This document shows, in pieces, positions 9,147-17,701 of a stretch of 64,000 nt of DNA. The position numbers and the translations under genes were made by a program. Location of the stretch: contig NZ_BAUW01000005.1 of NCBI RefSeq assembly GCF_000517385.1, positions 1 to 64,000 of the forward strand, in the 5' to 3' direction. Every line of letters begins with the position of its first letter. The stretch's first letter is position 1. This DNA comes from Mesobacillus boroniphilus JCM 21738. GTDB lineage: Bacteria > Bacillota > Bacilli > Bacillales > Cytobacillaceae. The notes below the pieces were generated by a model, which did no database searches, was not told the DNA's origin, and worked only from the letters and a program-made list of their open reading frames with translations.

Positions 9147-10337
9147 TTAAACAACTGCGCTGTCCCACTTCTTCTCATCCAAAACAAAAAGGATGCCTAG
9201 TTCATGGTGATCGCCTTCATATAGCGCCCTTTGCACGAAGCGGATTTGCCCGTTTGTATCAAGGACTTCCAGCTTGCAATGCGCCCTGTTGCGTGACAGA
9301 GCTTCATAGAATGTTTGTTCATCATGGACATGGGTGCCGTTGACCTTTGTGACAAGCTCGCCTACACCAAGTGCCATTTTATCAGCAGGAGATTCCGGCA
9401 GGATCCCGAGAATCATCACGCCATGGTTCTTTTTCGAAAATAGAACGGCATGTTCTCTTCCTGCATCCGCTGTGTCAACGTCAAGGCTTCTCGACCAATA
9501 ATCGCAATCGCGACAGCAACGATGGCTGCTATCGGGTACCAGTAGCCGGCCGCGGCAATCAGCGTGATCAGAATGCCGAGACCAACCACACGTCTGCCCA
9601 GCTGACTGACAGCTTCTTTTGGCAGCATCCCCTGGACTTGCTGATGCAAACCAATCGCAAACGGAATAAGAATCAGTGAATATGTATTGTCTCCAAGTGT
9701 GAACACAGGCCACCACTCGAATGGCATTGACAGGATGTTGCCCGGGATGAGCATGAATGCCGGCACGACCCAGAGGCGTTTAACCTCGTGGACACCAACC
9801 GTCTGGCCACGCTTACTCTTGATCAATTTAGGAGAAGTTCCCTTTTTTCCATTTCGTAAAATAAGGAATCCTTCGCCAATCGTCATTAATGCTAACAAAA
9901 TCACAATGGATGGATAGATTGTTTCATCTAGCTTGAAAATAAGTCGCCGACTAAAGGAAGATCGATTTCTTTTCCTGAAAGGAAGATCAAGCGAAAAATG
10001 CAACGCCGATTGTGTATGCAGGCGTAAGGAGCCTGACTTTTGTTAATAGACTCAATAGCAGAGTTGCTGTAGCAATTAAAACTATTGCTCCGAATGGAAT
10101 CGCGATTCCCGCCGCAATGGTTATGATTGAGATGATCAGACCGACCAGCAATCCTAGCGGAAACAGCTGTCTTAGCTCAAAATAAGCATCCTTAGCCCTC
10201 ACCGTAAAGTTCTTCCGCTCCCGCTTCACGCGCGATATACCAAGGACTGCAGCCAAAAATATAGAATAATAGAACACAGGGTGAAGCAGAAGCCTGCCCG
10301 TCCCTTTCAAAAGTTCAATGAACCAATCCTGTGCCAC
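9147..10337 (-). CDS. minJ: MinJ, topological determinant of cell division (frame broken three times)
   Basis: Polytopic membrane protein with a C-terminal PDZ domain; in B. subtilis it bridges DivIVA to MinD and blocks polar division. GTG start at 10337 (AQDWFIELLKGTGRLLLHPVFYYSIFLAAVLG). It has several hydrophobic segments (LGLLVGLIISIITIAAGIAI; YPSIVILLALMTIGEGFLIL), and the PDZ part contains MILGILPESPADKM and VTKVNGTHV. The frame breaks near 9998 (TTCGCTTG, one C short), 9945 (TTTTC, one T short) and 9440 (ATGCCGTT, one C or G short); repaired, the parts join into ~397 residues, the normal MinJ length. Placed after ctpB as in B. subtilis. Three homopolymer shortenings in one gene point to assembly error. 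Confidence 0.8.
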
Positions 10338-10609
10338 CCCTATGTCACCAGCCTTCGTAGATTACATGATATTAAGCTTATTCTATCAAATCTGTGGGGT
10401 AAAACCTATTAATTGTTGTGGAAACTTGGTGGGATTTTTTTCTTGTGGATCTGTTTTAGGACTGAATCTTGCGAGGGGATAAGGAATTTGGTGAACTATA
10501 GGTCGGCCTTTGGTGAAGTCAGGCATTAATTGCACTTCCAAGTATGAAATTCATTCAATTTTGGAGTGAATTCAGAGGGTTTCATTTAAAAAAGGTCGCT
10601 GGAAAAATT

Positions 10610-10735
10610 ATTCTCTTAGTCAGACGCTATATTCTCCCGATCAACAGAGTGAATTTCCGAACAATCGGCACAATTGCCCGAAACTCTGCCGTAATTGCCC
10701 AAACTGAAGCCATAATCGTGCCGTCATCCAAATTA
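10610..10735. repeat. 21-bp-periodic intergenic array A (six units)
   Basis: Units begin at 10610, 10631, 10652, 10673, 10694 and 10715, exactly 21 bp apart. Each starts with a variant of ATTnnCCnA (ATTCTCCCGA, AATTTCCGA, ATTGCCCGA, ATTGCCCAA, ATCGTGCCG) followed by unrelated sequence. The 440-bp minJ-ctpB gap holds no other gene that I can support; a short open frame across the array has no ribosome-binding site. Confidence 0.6.
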
Positions 10736-10741
10736 AGGAAA

Positions 10742-10773
10742 AAGCTGTACCCCATTTTGACGGGGTACAGCTT
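10742..10773 (-). terminator. Terminator after ctpB
   Basis: AAGCTGTACCCC / GGGGTACAGCTT stem with TTT on the minus-strand side, directly after the ctpB stop. Confidence 0.85.
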
Positions 10774-10776
10774 CTT

Positions 10777-12237
10777 TTACTGATTCGCCAGCAGCCTTAA
10801 CGCGGTCTGCAGCTGAAGGTCGTTTTCTTCTTGTTTCATTGCTTCTCTTGCCGCATCCTCGAGTGCGGTGGCAGTTTTAGCGTCAATCACACCCGTAACG
10901 GTCATGTCATTTTTCCGTTGGAATGCCTTGATGGCAATTTCTGTCATTCCACTGAAGTAGCCATCTGTACGCCCCGGCTCAAAACCGAGTCCAGCGAGGA
11001 TTTCCTGGGCATTTTTCACTTGCTCATTATTCATGTCCAGCTTGAGAGGTACTTCCGCCTGGATTGGATGGGTATCATACAACGCCGGCTGATTGACTTC
11101 GACTGTTGGCTCGATGCCTTTTCTATGGATCCAGTTGCCGTCAGGTGTCAGCCATTTGAACAGTGTCAGCTTGATATTGCTGCCATCCCCCATTGGCACT
11201 GCCTGCTGGACTGTCCCTTTGCCGAAGCTCTTCTCGCCAATGACCGGATAGCCTCCTGCTTCTTTCAAGGCACCGGCCAGAATTTCTGATGCTGATGCAC
11301 TGCCATCGTCTGTCATCACAGCAATCGGATAATTTTTAGCATTTTCCAGATTGGAGAAATAACGAGTCTTATCGCCGTTGCGTTCTTCAATTTGATAGAG
11401 AGGCTTCTCCTTCGAAATCAATTCTCGCAAAATCTCTTCCACGCTGGAGAGCAGTCCCCCGGGATTACCGCGGACATCGATCAGCAGCGCATCCATCCCT
11501 TCTTTTTCAAAAGCCTTAAGTTCCTTGTTGAACTCCTTGGAGGTATCTTCTGAGAACGAGGTAATCTCCATGTAACCAATCTTCTCTCCATTTACCATTT
11601 TCATGTCAGCATGGACGGTAATCTGTGGGATCTCATCGCGGATCACTTTTACATTCAGCGGATCCTTCAAGCCCTTGCGCTCAATTTCCAGGACAACCGG
11701 AGTTCCTTTTTTGCCGCGAATTTTCAAAGTCGCTTCATATAAATCCAGTCCCTCGATACTTTCACCGTCGACCTTCAAAATCTGATCATTCGGCTTCAAG
11801 CCGGCTTTCTCTGCCGGGGAATTTTTAAAAGGCGAAACAATCACGATTTTTCCATCGACCGTACTGACCTCGGCACCAATTCCTTCGAAAGAAGACTCAA
11901 GCGTCTCATTGAATTGTTTGGCCGTTTCCTTGTCCATATAGACGGAATACGGATCCTCCAGGGTCGATAGCATACCTTGGATCGCCCCTTCAATCAGCTC
12001 TTTTTCCTTCACCTTTTCAACGTAACTGTTAAAAATCAAACTGTAGGCCTGCTCGACTTTTTCGAGACTGCTTGCATCACCTGCCTGTGCACCCACATGA
12101 TCCTTTAGGGGCACAATCTGGCGCTCCAGAACCCCCGCCTTGCTTTCATACCATTGCATGCCGGCGTATGTACTCCCCGCACCTGTAAGCAGCGAGCCCG
12201 CCATCAAAAAGGCAATCCACTTGCGTTCCATTGCCAA
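10777..12237 (-). CDS. ctpB: CtpB-like S41 carboxyl-terminal processing protease
   Basis: Secreted or membrane-anchored serine protease of 486 residues. Signal/anchor segment at residues 7-25 (WIAFLMAGSLLTGAGSTYA); PDZ domain around 110-190 (NSPAEKAGLKPNDQILKVDG); S41 core with the catalytic Ser in DDGSASASEILAGAL and Lys in GEKSFGKGTVQ; peptidoglycan-binding domain 1 at the C-terminus (AQEILAGLGFEPGRTDGYFS). In B. subtilis CtpB cleaves SpoIVFA and tunes SpoIVFB-dependent pro-sigma-K processing during sporulation. Length and position (between the ftsEX group and minJ) match. Confidence 0.9.
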   Translation of the reverse strand: MAMERKWIAFLMAGSLLTGAGSTYAGMQWYESKAGVLERQIVPLKDHVGAQAGDASSLEKVEQAYSLIFNSYVEKVKEKELIEGAIQGMLSTLEDPYSVYMDKETAKQFNETLESSFEGIGAEVSTVDGKIVIVSPFKNSPAEKAGLKPNDQILKVDGESIEGLDLYEATLKIRGKKGTPVVLEIERKGLKDPLNVKVIRDEIPQITVHADMKMVNGEKIGYMEITSFSEDTSKEFNKELKAFEKEGMDALLIDVRGNPGGLLSSVEEILRELISKEKPLYQIEERNGDKTRYFSNLENAKNYPIAVMTDDGSASASEILAGALKEAGGYPVIGEKSFGKGTVQQAVPMGDGSNIKLTLFKWLTPDGNWIHRKGIEPTVEVNQPALYDTHPIQAEVPLKLDMNNEQVKNAQEILAGLGFEPGRTDGYFSGMTEIAIKAFQRKNDMTVTGVIDAKTATALEDAAREAMKQEENDLQLQTALRLLANQ

Positions 12238-12400
12238 ACTCCTCCCTGTTTACCGCATCTACTGCTCCTCTGCCGTAAAAATTTCTATGATTCCAATTAT
12301 ATGACGAACAGGGACAGGGTATGAAGGATTAATTTTGGAGCGGACTTCCATATGGTTATAATTTACAAGTTTCTGAGTCTTTTAATCGGGAAAAAGAAAA

Positions 12401-12424
12401 AGGAAGAGACGTTTGTCTCTTCCT
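12401..12424 (-). terminator. Terminator after the M23 peptidase gene
   Basis: AGGAAGAGAC-aaac-GTCTCTTCCT followed by TTTTTC on the minus strand. Confidence 0.85.
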
Positions 12425-12434
12425 GAAGGATTGC

Positions 12435-13760
12435 TTAAAAGTGTGGCATTGGATTGATTGCATTTGACTTCGATGCATTCCAAGAGCCTTTATGCAATTC
12501 AAAGTGCAAGTGCTGACCGTAAGATTGTCCAGTATTCCCCATCGTTCCGATGCGCTGTCCCCTGGATACAACTTGTCCGCTGCTAACGCTGCGATTACTC
12601 ATATGCGCATAAACGGTTGTATACGTTTGGCCATTGATTGAATGGGCAATGAAAATGGCATTTCCGTAGCTTGAAGAATAATAAGAACGGATTACAACAC
12701 CATCTGCAGCTGCGACAATAGGTACATTAGCAGCTTTGTTAGCAATATCAATACCGGCATGGAAAGTTCCCCAACGCTGTCCGATTCCTGAAGTTATACG
12801 GCCATTGGCAGGCATTTGAAGCATGCCGCTTGATGCTGGTGGTTCCGCTGAAACTGGTTCAGGAGCCGGAGTCGAGCTTCCACCACCGCCGCTGCTTTTA
12901 TTAGCAGCTGCTGCAGCCGCAGCTCTTTGTCTCGCAAGTTCAGCTTGTCTTGCTTTTTCTGCTGCAATTTCCGCCTGACGCTTCTTCTCAAGTGCGATCG
13001 CCTGAGCCATTGCAGCTTCTTGTGCCGCCAAGACTTCCGCAGCTTCTGCCATTTCGATAGTTTCGGCATGCATTTGCTCTTCTTCATGCTTAAGCGTGCT
13101 CATAAGCTTATTCTTTTCTTTAATCTGGTTGTTCAGTTGTACTTTTAAAACCTCAAGATCTTTCTTCATGTCTTTTAAGCTGTTAAGCTTAGCTTCCACT
13201 TGTTGCTGCTTCGTTTCAAGGTCTTGCTTATCCTTTTTGTGCTGCTCAAGGATATCCTTATCGGCCTGAACGATTGTCGTTACCGCACTCACGCGGTCAA
13301 CAAAGTCGCTGAAGCTTTGGGCTCCAAGCAATACATCAATATAGTTAACAGTTCCTCCATTTTCCTGGAAGGAGCGTGCCTTATCTTTAAGCAACTCATT
13401 GCGTTTTTCGATGCGCTCCATCAATTCCGCGATTTCAACTTTTAACGTTTCGATTTCCTCGGTTGTCTGTGCAATTTCTGCGTTCTTTGCTTCGATTTTC
13501 TGTTCTGCGTCACTTACTGCAAAATCGAGTTTTTTGATTTGGTCATTAAGCTTCTGCTGCTCGTTTTGCAATACACCGATTTGGGACTTCTTTTGACCGA
13601 TTTCAGCATTGATGCCCGAACGCTGATTTTTTAGTTCATCTTTCTCTTTTTGCATTTCTGTGATGCTGTTTGCTGTTACTTGATCTGCGGATAATGGGCT
13701 TAGCAAAGAACCCAGGCTTAAAGTACTGACTATTGCTAGTGAGAGTATCTGCTTTTTCAC
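12435..13760 (-). CDS. Secreted coiled-coil M23 peptidase (EnvC/PcsB-like partner of FtsEX)
   Basis: 441 residues. Signal peptide (KKQILSLAIVSTLSLGSLLSPLSADQVTA cut near residue 30), then ~210 residues of coiled coil (MQKEKDELKNQRSGINAEIGQ onward), an Ala-rich and Gly/Ser-rich linker, and a C-terminal M23 (LytM) domain. Zinc ligands are visible as HAGIDIA, YAHMS and HLHFELH, so the domain looks catalytically complete. Coiled-coil plus hydrolase directly downstream of ftsX is the EnvC/PcsB arrangement, in which FtsEX ATP cycling activates a cell-wall hydrolase. B. subtilis itself uses CwlO, encoded elsewhere. The partnership is inferred from context. Confidence 0.85.
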   Translation of the reverse strand: MKKQILSLAIVSTLSLGSLLSPLSADQVTANSITEMQKEKDELKNQRSGINAEIGQKKSQIGVLQNEQQKLNDQIKKLDFAVSDAEQKIEAKNAEIAQTTEEIETLKVEIAELMERIEKRNELLKDKARSFQENGGTVNYIDVLLGAQSFSDFVDRVSAVTTIVQADKDILEQHKKDKQDLETKQQQVEAKLNSLKDMKKDLEVLKVQLNNQIKEKNKLMSTLKHEEEQMHAETIEMAEAAEVLAAQEAAMAQAIALEKKRQAEIAAEKARQAELARQRAAAAAAANKSSGGGGSSTPAPEPVSAEPPASSGMLQMPANGRITSGIGQRWGTFHAGIDIANKAANVPIVAAADGVVIRSYYSSSYGNAIFIAHSINGQTYTTVYAHMSNRSVSSGQVVSRGQRIGTMGNTGQSYGQHLHFELHKGSWNASKSNAINPMPHF

Positions 13761-13859
13761 TAGATTTTTCCCCTCTCTTACTCATGATAGTTTCGTAACT
13801 TTGTCTTTCTATCTATCATCTATTGGCTATGTAGTGTAAAGGAAGAATGAAAATCTCCC

Positions 13860-14764
13860 TTACACTTTCAAGAACTTGCGGACGGACATGAGACTTCCCC
13901 AGATTCCAATAGCAGCTCCCATAATGATCAGGATTGCTGATAATTGGTAAACAAACGGATTGAATTCAAGCAATTTTATAAAATGGTCTTTCAGCTTATC
14001 GTTTAAGTAATCGTAAGCATAATAGTAGCTGCGGATACGGCTGCAATTGGCAAAATCGCTCCCAGTATTCCTAACCAGAGACCTTCAAGGAAGAACGGCC
14101 ATCTGATAAAACCGTTCGTAGCGCCCACAAGTCTCATAATTTCAATCTCTCGTTTACGTGCCATAATCGTAATTTTAATAGTGTTAGAGATTAAGAACAT
14201 TGCTGTAAAAAGAAGTCCGACAATTAATATGAGTCCCACATTTCGGCTTACTTTTATAAAACTGAATAGTTTTTCCACCTTGCCTTGCCCATACTTTACT
14301 GTAGAGACATAATTGAGTTTCTCAATTTGCTTGGCAACTCTCATTGTATCAGTAGGATTTTTCGTCTTTACGACGAAGACATCATTTAAAGGGTTATCTT
14401 GCTCAAACAACTGAAAGGCTTCCCCTTCATCTCCCAGGCTTTTTATCAAGCTCTCAAGTTCTTGCTCCTTGGAAGAATAAGTCACATTTTTTATCCCGGA
14501 AACCTGGTTGATTTGCTGCTCCAATACCTCTTTATCTTTGTCATTCGCTGCTATATCCACATGGACTCGGATTTCTACATCTTCCTCGATCGTGGTTGCG
14601 ACTTTATTTAAATTCATCATAATGACGAAAAAGATACCGACCAAAAGCAAAGTAACTGTAACGGCACTTACGGATGCAAACGTCATCCAGCCGTTCCGCC
14701 CCAGACTCTTAAAGCTTTCTCGGACATGGCGGCGAAATGTTCTAGCTTTCATATCCGTAATCAC
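13860..14764 (-). CDS. ftsX: FtsX, permease subunit of the cell-wall hydrolase regulator (frame broken once)
   Basis: Four-helix membrane protein that passes FtsE ATPase activity to an extracellular hydrolase. N-terminal segment FASVSAVTVTLLLVGIFFVIMM, an outer loop with a Lys/Asp-rich patch, then VGLILIVGLLFTAMFLI and two further helices. The frame ends early at ~14003 after SAATIMLTIT; adding one C near 14025 (GCAGCTAC to GCAGCCTAC) gives YYYAYDYLNDKLKDHFIKLLEFNPF and the last helix (QLSAILIIMGAAIGIWGSLM) to a stop at 13860. Total is then ~301 residues, normal for FtsX. Overlaps the end of ftsE by 23 bases. Confidence 0.85.
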
Positions 14765-15428
14765 CTTTCATTTCGTCGCGGGCAATCCTGCCGTTCTCGA
14801 TCGCGATGACGCGATGGGTGATTGTGTTGACGATTTCTTTGTTGTGGGTGGCCATGACGATCGTAGTTCCCCTTAAGTTAATTTCCTCGAAAATGTTCAT
14901 GATTTCCCATGAAGTATCAGGGTCAAGGTTTCCCGTAGGCTCATCAGCGATTACCACTTTAGGTGCGTTCACTATTGAACGAGCGATGGCAACACGCTGC
15001 TGCTCCCCGCCTGAAAGCTCAGTAGGAAGCGCTCTTGCTTTATGCTTAAGTCCTACTAGTTCCAAAGTTTCCATGACACGCTTCTTGATATATTGAGGCT
15101 GTTCCTCAATTACTTCCATCGCATAAGCCACATTTTCATAGACTGAAAGAGTATTCAGCAATTTAAAGTCCTGGAACACGACGCCAATATTCCGGCGCAG
15201 CAATGGTACTTTGCTGTCCTTAAGCTTTGCTAGATCGACACCATTTATAATGATGGAACCTTTAGAAGGCTTAACTTCACGGTACATCATTTTTATAAAA
15301 GTAGATTTTCCAGCGCCGCTGGGTCCTACCACGTATAAAAATTCACCTGCATCTATATGAACATTGATCCCATTAGCGGCAGTTATGCCGTTTCGGTATG
15401 TTTTGTAAACATCCTGCATATCTATCAT
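14742..15428 (-). CDS. ftsE: FtsE, ATPase subunit of FtsEX
   Basis: ABC ATPase of 228 residues. Walker A GPSGAGKST, Q-loop VFQDFKLL, signature LSGGEQQR, Walker B VVIADEPTGNLD and switch His in MATHNKE are all intact. Together with FtsX it controls peptidoglycan hydrolysis at the lateral wall and, in B. subtilis, timing of sporulation entry. The 23-base overlap with ftsX indicates coupled translation. Confidence 0.93.
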   Translation of the reverse strand: MIDMQDVYKTYRNGITAANGINVHIDAGEFLYVVGPSGAGKSTFIKMMYREVKPSKGSIIINGVDLAKLKDSKVPLLRRNIGVVFQDFKLLNTLSVYENVAYAMEVIEEQPQYIKKRVMETLELVGLKHKARALPTELSGGEQQRVAIARSIVNAPKVVIADEPTGNLDPDTSWEIMNIFEEINLRGTTIVMATHNKEIVNTITHRVIAIENGRIARDEMKGDYGYES

Positions 15429-15830
15429 TTTTGTATCACCTTAGATAGTTAGTCTTATCACTCGGCTAAACTTCGACAATTTGTAACAAACCTATTATAG
15501 CATCTCACTCTATCAAAAAAACCCTTTTAAATATTACAGTTTCTTTTCAAATGCAGTTATTTTTTCCATTTAATTCCTCTAGAGGTTATTAAATCTAGTT
15601 GCTTGCCGGTTGTTTGTCCTCTTAAGTTAGCTATTTACCTAGTGAAATCCCCCTGTTGTCGAGTTTCTTATTTAGTAGAATTTTTAGTTATATTACCGTG
15701 GTGTAACAACCTTTTGTCATAACTTGTATGTACAAAATGTGAAGCTTGCTGAATTGCTAAATAATTTGGCGATTTTGCAAAAATGTATAAGGACAGCATT
15801 TCTACCGTCAATGTATTGGAAAAAATGACA
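15429..15830. other. 400-bp gap upstream of ftsE
   Basis: AT-rich leader between cccB and ftsE, presumably holding the ftsEX promoter. I see no convincing gene, RNA or repeat in it. Confidence 0.5.
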
Positions 15831-15831
15831 C

Positions 15832-15863
15832 AAAAAAAACGTCCCGACGATTTCAGGACGTTT
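15832..15863 (-). terminator. Terminator after cccB
   Basis: AAACGTCC / GGACGTTT stem followed on the minus strand by a run of eight T. Confidence 0.8.
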
Positions 15864-15874
15864 CCTTATAACTG

Positions 15875-16188
15875 TTATTTTTTGTTTGCCAGCCATTCTG
15901 CTACTGCTGAGGCATCGTCGCCTTCAAGAAGTTTTGGAGGCATTGATCCCTGGCCGTTCGCGATAACACTTTCAATATCTTCTTGCGATAAACGTGAACC
16001 TACATCGCTTAGCTTAGGCCCTACGCCGCCCTCTAGATTGCCACCATGCAGCTAGAGCATTTTTGATTATAGAGCTTTTCCGGATCCGCACCAGCCGTAT
16101 CTCCGCCGCCAGCTTCATCGCCGCCGCCACCGCAAGCTGCCAGTGCCAAGGAGGTTCCCATTAATAGAGCCAATAATTTCTTCTTCAC
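15875..16188 (-). CDS. cccB: Cytochrome c551 lipoprotein (frame broken in the haem motif)
   Basis: Small membrane-anchored cytochrome c. GTG start at 16188 behind AGGGGGAG. Lipoprotein signal [18 protein letters not shown], then a Gly/Asp-rich linker and the haem site. The assembly reads TGCTCTAGCTGCATGG, which breaks the frame; one more C (TGCCATGG) gives [21 protein letters not shown], a proper CxxCH, and the axial Met in [10 protein letters not shown] follows, ending WLANKK at 15875. About 104 residues, as for Bacillus CccB, and in the same place upstream of ftsE as in B. subtilis. A loss exactly at the haem site would kill the protein, so sequencing error is the better explanation. Confidence 0.85.
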
Positions 16189-16238
16189 CTTAACTCCCCC
16201 TAATAAAATTTTGCATACACGACTATTTTATACCAATA

Positions 16239-17102
16239 TCAAGCTCTTTTAAAACCCTCGCCCAATACCTCTGAAGCATCCATTACAATGACAAATGCAG
16301 CAGGGTCAATGGATTGAACCAATTGTTTCAATTTTGTGAACTCCGTCTGGTCCACAACACACATGATAATTGGCCGTTCATGGTCCGTATAGCCGCCGTA
16401 TGCTGATAGTTTTGTCACTCCGCGGTCTATTTTATTCAAAATTGCTTCACGAACTTCATCCTGACGGTTTGTAATGACCATCGCCATCTTCGAGCGCCCG
16501 ATGCCGACCTGCACCAGGTCAATCGTTTTACTAGTCACATAAAGCCCAATCAAAGCATAAAGGCCTCGTTCAATATCAAACACAATCGCTGCTGATAATA
16601 CAATCAGTCCATCAATCAACGCTACGCAAGTACCAAGAGATAGACCCGTATACTTGTTAATAATTTGCGCTGCCAAATCCGTACCGCCAGTTGACGCATT
16701 TCCTCTAAAAACAATTCCAAGACCAAGACCGACTCCGATGCCGCCAAATAATGAACCAAGCAAAGGATCGAGAGTCCACGGCTTTACGTCATTGGTGAGG
16801 AACACTACAAATGGAAGGAAAATGGTCCCTGCAAGAGTTTTATACCCATATTGCCTCCCAAGTAAAACAACCCCTGCGATAAACAGCGGTATATTAAAAG
16901 CCCACTGAACATAGGCTGGCTCCCAGCCAAGTGTCGCATCTAAAATCGTACTGATCCCGCTGACTCCGCCGGAAGCAACCCGGTTCGGCAGCAAGAACAC
17001 ATTGAACGAGATTGCCACAATCGCCGATCCAATGAGCACATATACATATTCAAAAAGCTTTTCTATAGTTGGATTTAATGTATGATTACGCCTTTTCTTC
17101 AA
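16239..17102 (-). CDS. YitT-family membrane protein (YvjA-like)
   Basis: About 287 residues with five to six hydrophobic segments (LIGSAIVAISFNVFLLPNRVASGGVSGISTI is the family hallmark) and a C-terminal DUF2179 cytosolic domain (KMAMVITNRQDEVREAIL ... IIMCVVDQTEFTKLKQLVQSIDPAAFVIVMDASEVLG). Start taken at TTG 17102, behind GGGGATAGGAC; an ATG at 17147 would add 15 residues without a ribosome-binding site. Transport substrate is unknown for the family. In B. subtilis yvjA lies at the same place. Confidence 0.8.
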   Translation of the reverse strand: MKKRRNHTLNPTIEKLFEYVYVLIGSAIVAISFNVFLLPNRVASGGVSGISTILDATLGWEPAYVQWAFNIPLFIAGVVLLGRQYGYKTLAGTIFLPFVVFLTNDVKPWTLDPLLGSLFGGIGVGLGLGIVFRGNASTGGTDLAAQIINKYTGLSLGTCVALIDGLIVLSAAIVFDIERGLYALIGLYVTSKTIDLVQVGIGRSKMAMVITNRQDEVREAILNKIDRGVTKLSAYGGYTDHERPIIMCVVDQTEFTKLKQLVQSIDPAAFVIVMDASEVLGEGFKRA

Positions 17103-17491
17103 AGTCCTATCCCCTTTTTCCTTTAATGCCGTCAGTGAGTATAGCACGTGTCGAATTTTCTGTAAACGCTAATAGTGCGCCGTGTTAAAGGGCAAAAGTT
17201 TTTTTTCAGTGCTCAAAAAACTACTTTGTGTTGTGCTACTTTTAAAGTTTCTATAGAGTCTCGATCTTCGAATTCCCTGCTTTCAGACTTGTCATTTAGA
17301 CCTTATACTTTTGTTTCTACGCATATAGCAACACGAATTATCAGAATTAGCCTGGTTTTATTGAGTCTATATTATAGAAACAATTAGTCCCACTATTTTT
17401 GCAAGCAATATTTTATCCTGACTCTCTAAGTTTGTGAAATTATGAACACTTTTTGACGATTATCCAAATACCCTTACCCCTAGTCGTACTT

Positions 17492-17507
17492 TGTGATATA
17501 TTTCACG
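17492..17507. promoter_or_regulatory. Candidate Fnr/Crp-type operator
   Basis: TGTGA-tatatt-TCACG, a near-perfect match (9 of 10 fixed bases) to the TGTGA-N6-TCACA Fnr site of Bacillus. It is centred ~200 bp before the CoA-disulfide reductase start and just before an excellent Shine-Dalgarno. The 17.15-17.7 kb gap is otherwise AT-rich. Confidence 0.5.
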
Positions 17508-17525
17508 TATAAGGAGGCGGTCATA

Positions 17526-17696
17526 TTGATTAGTCTTTCCTGTAAAAAAGAAAAATACATTTTTTTTAATACCTTACATGCTCACCATTACACAATATCC
17601 GAGTCCAGCATCTGGCCAGACTGTAGGTTGCGGATTGTAATGGCAATTAACCAAAAACAAACTCGAAACTATATAAATTTTTCAGAAAGAGGGTAA
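17526..17696 (+). CDS. Possible short leader ORF before the CoA-disulfide reductase gene
   Basis: TTG at 17526 lies 8 bases after AAGGAGG, the best ribosome-binding site in this gap, and opens a 56-codon frame ending 5 bases before the start of the next gene. The peptide (ISLSCKKEKYIFFNTLHAHH..., with Cys in PDCRLRI) is like nothing I recognise. It could be a translated leader coupling expression of the large gene, or an accident of sequence. Low confidence. Confidence 0.3.
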   Translation: MISLSCKKEKYIFFNTLHAHHYTISESSIWPDCRLRIVMAINQKQTRNYINFSERG

Positions 17697-17701
17697 TTAA
17701 T

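Noticed and set aside
10544-10783. A 79-codon open frame on the plus strand between minJ and ctpB.
   Set aside because: It spans the 21-bp array and the ctpB terminator, has no ribosome-binding site and no protein-like composition; a 21-bp period keeps frames open artificially.
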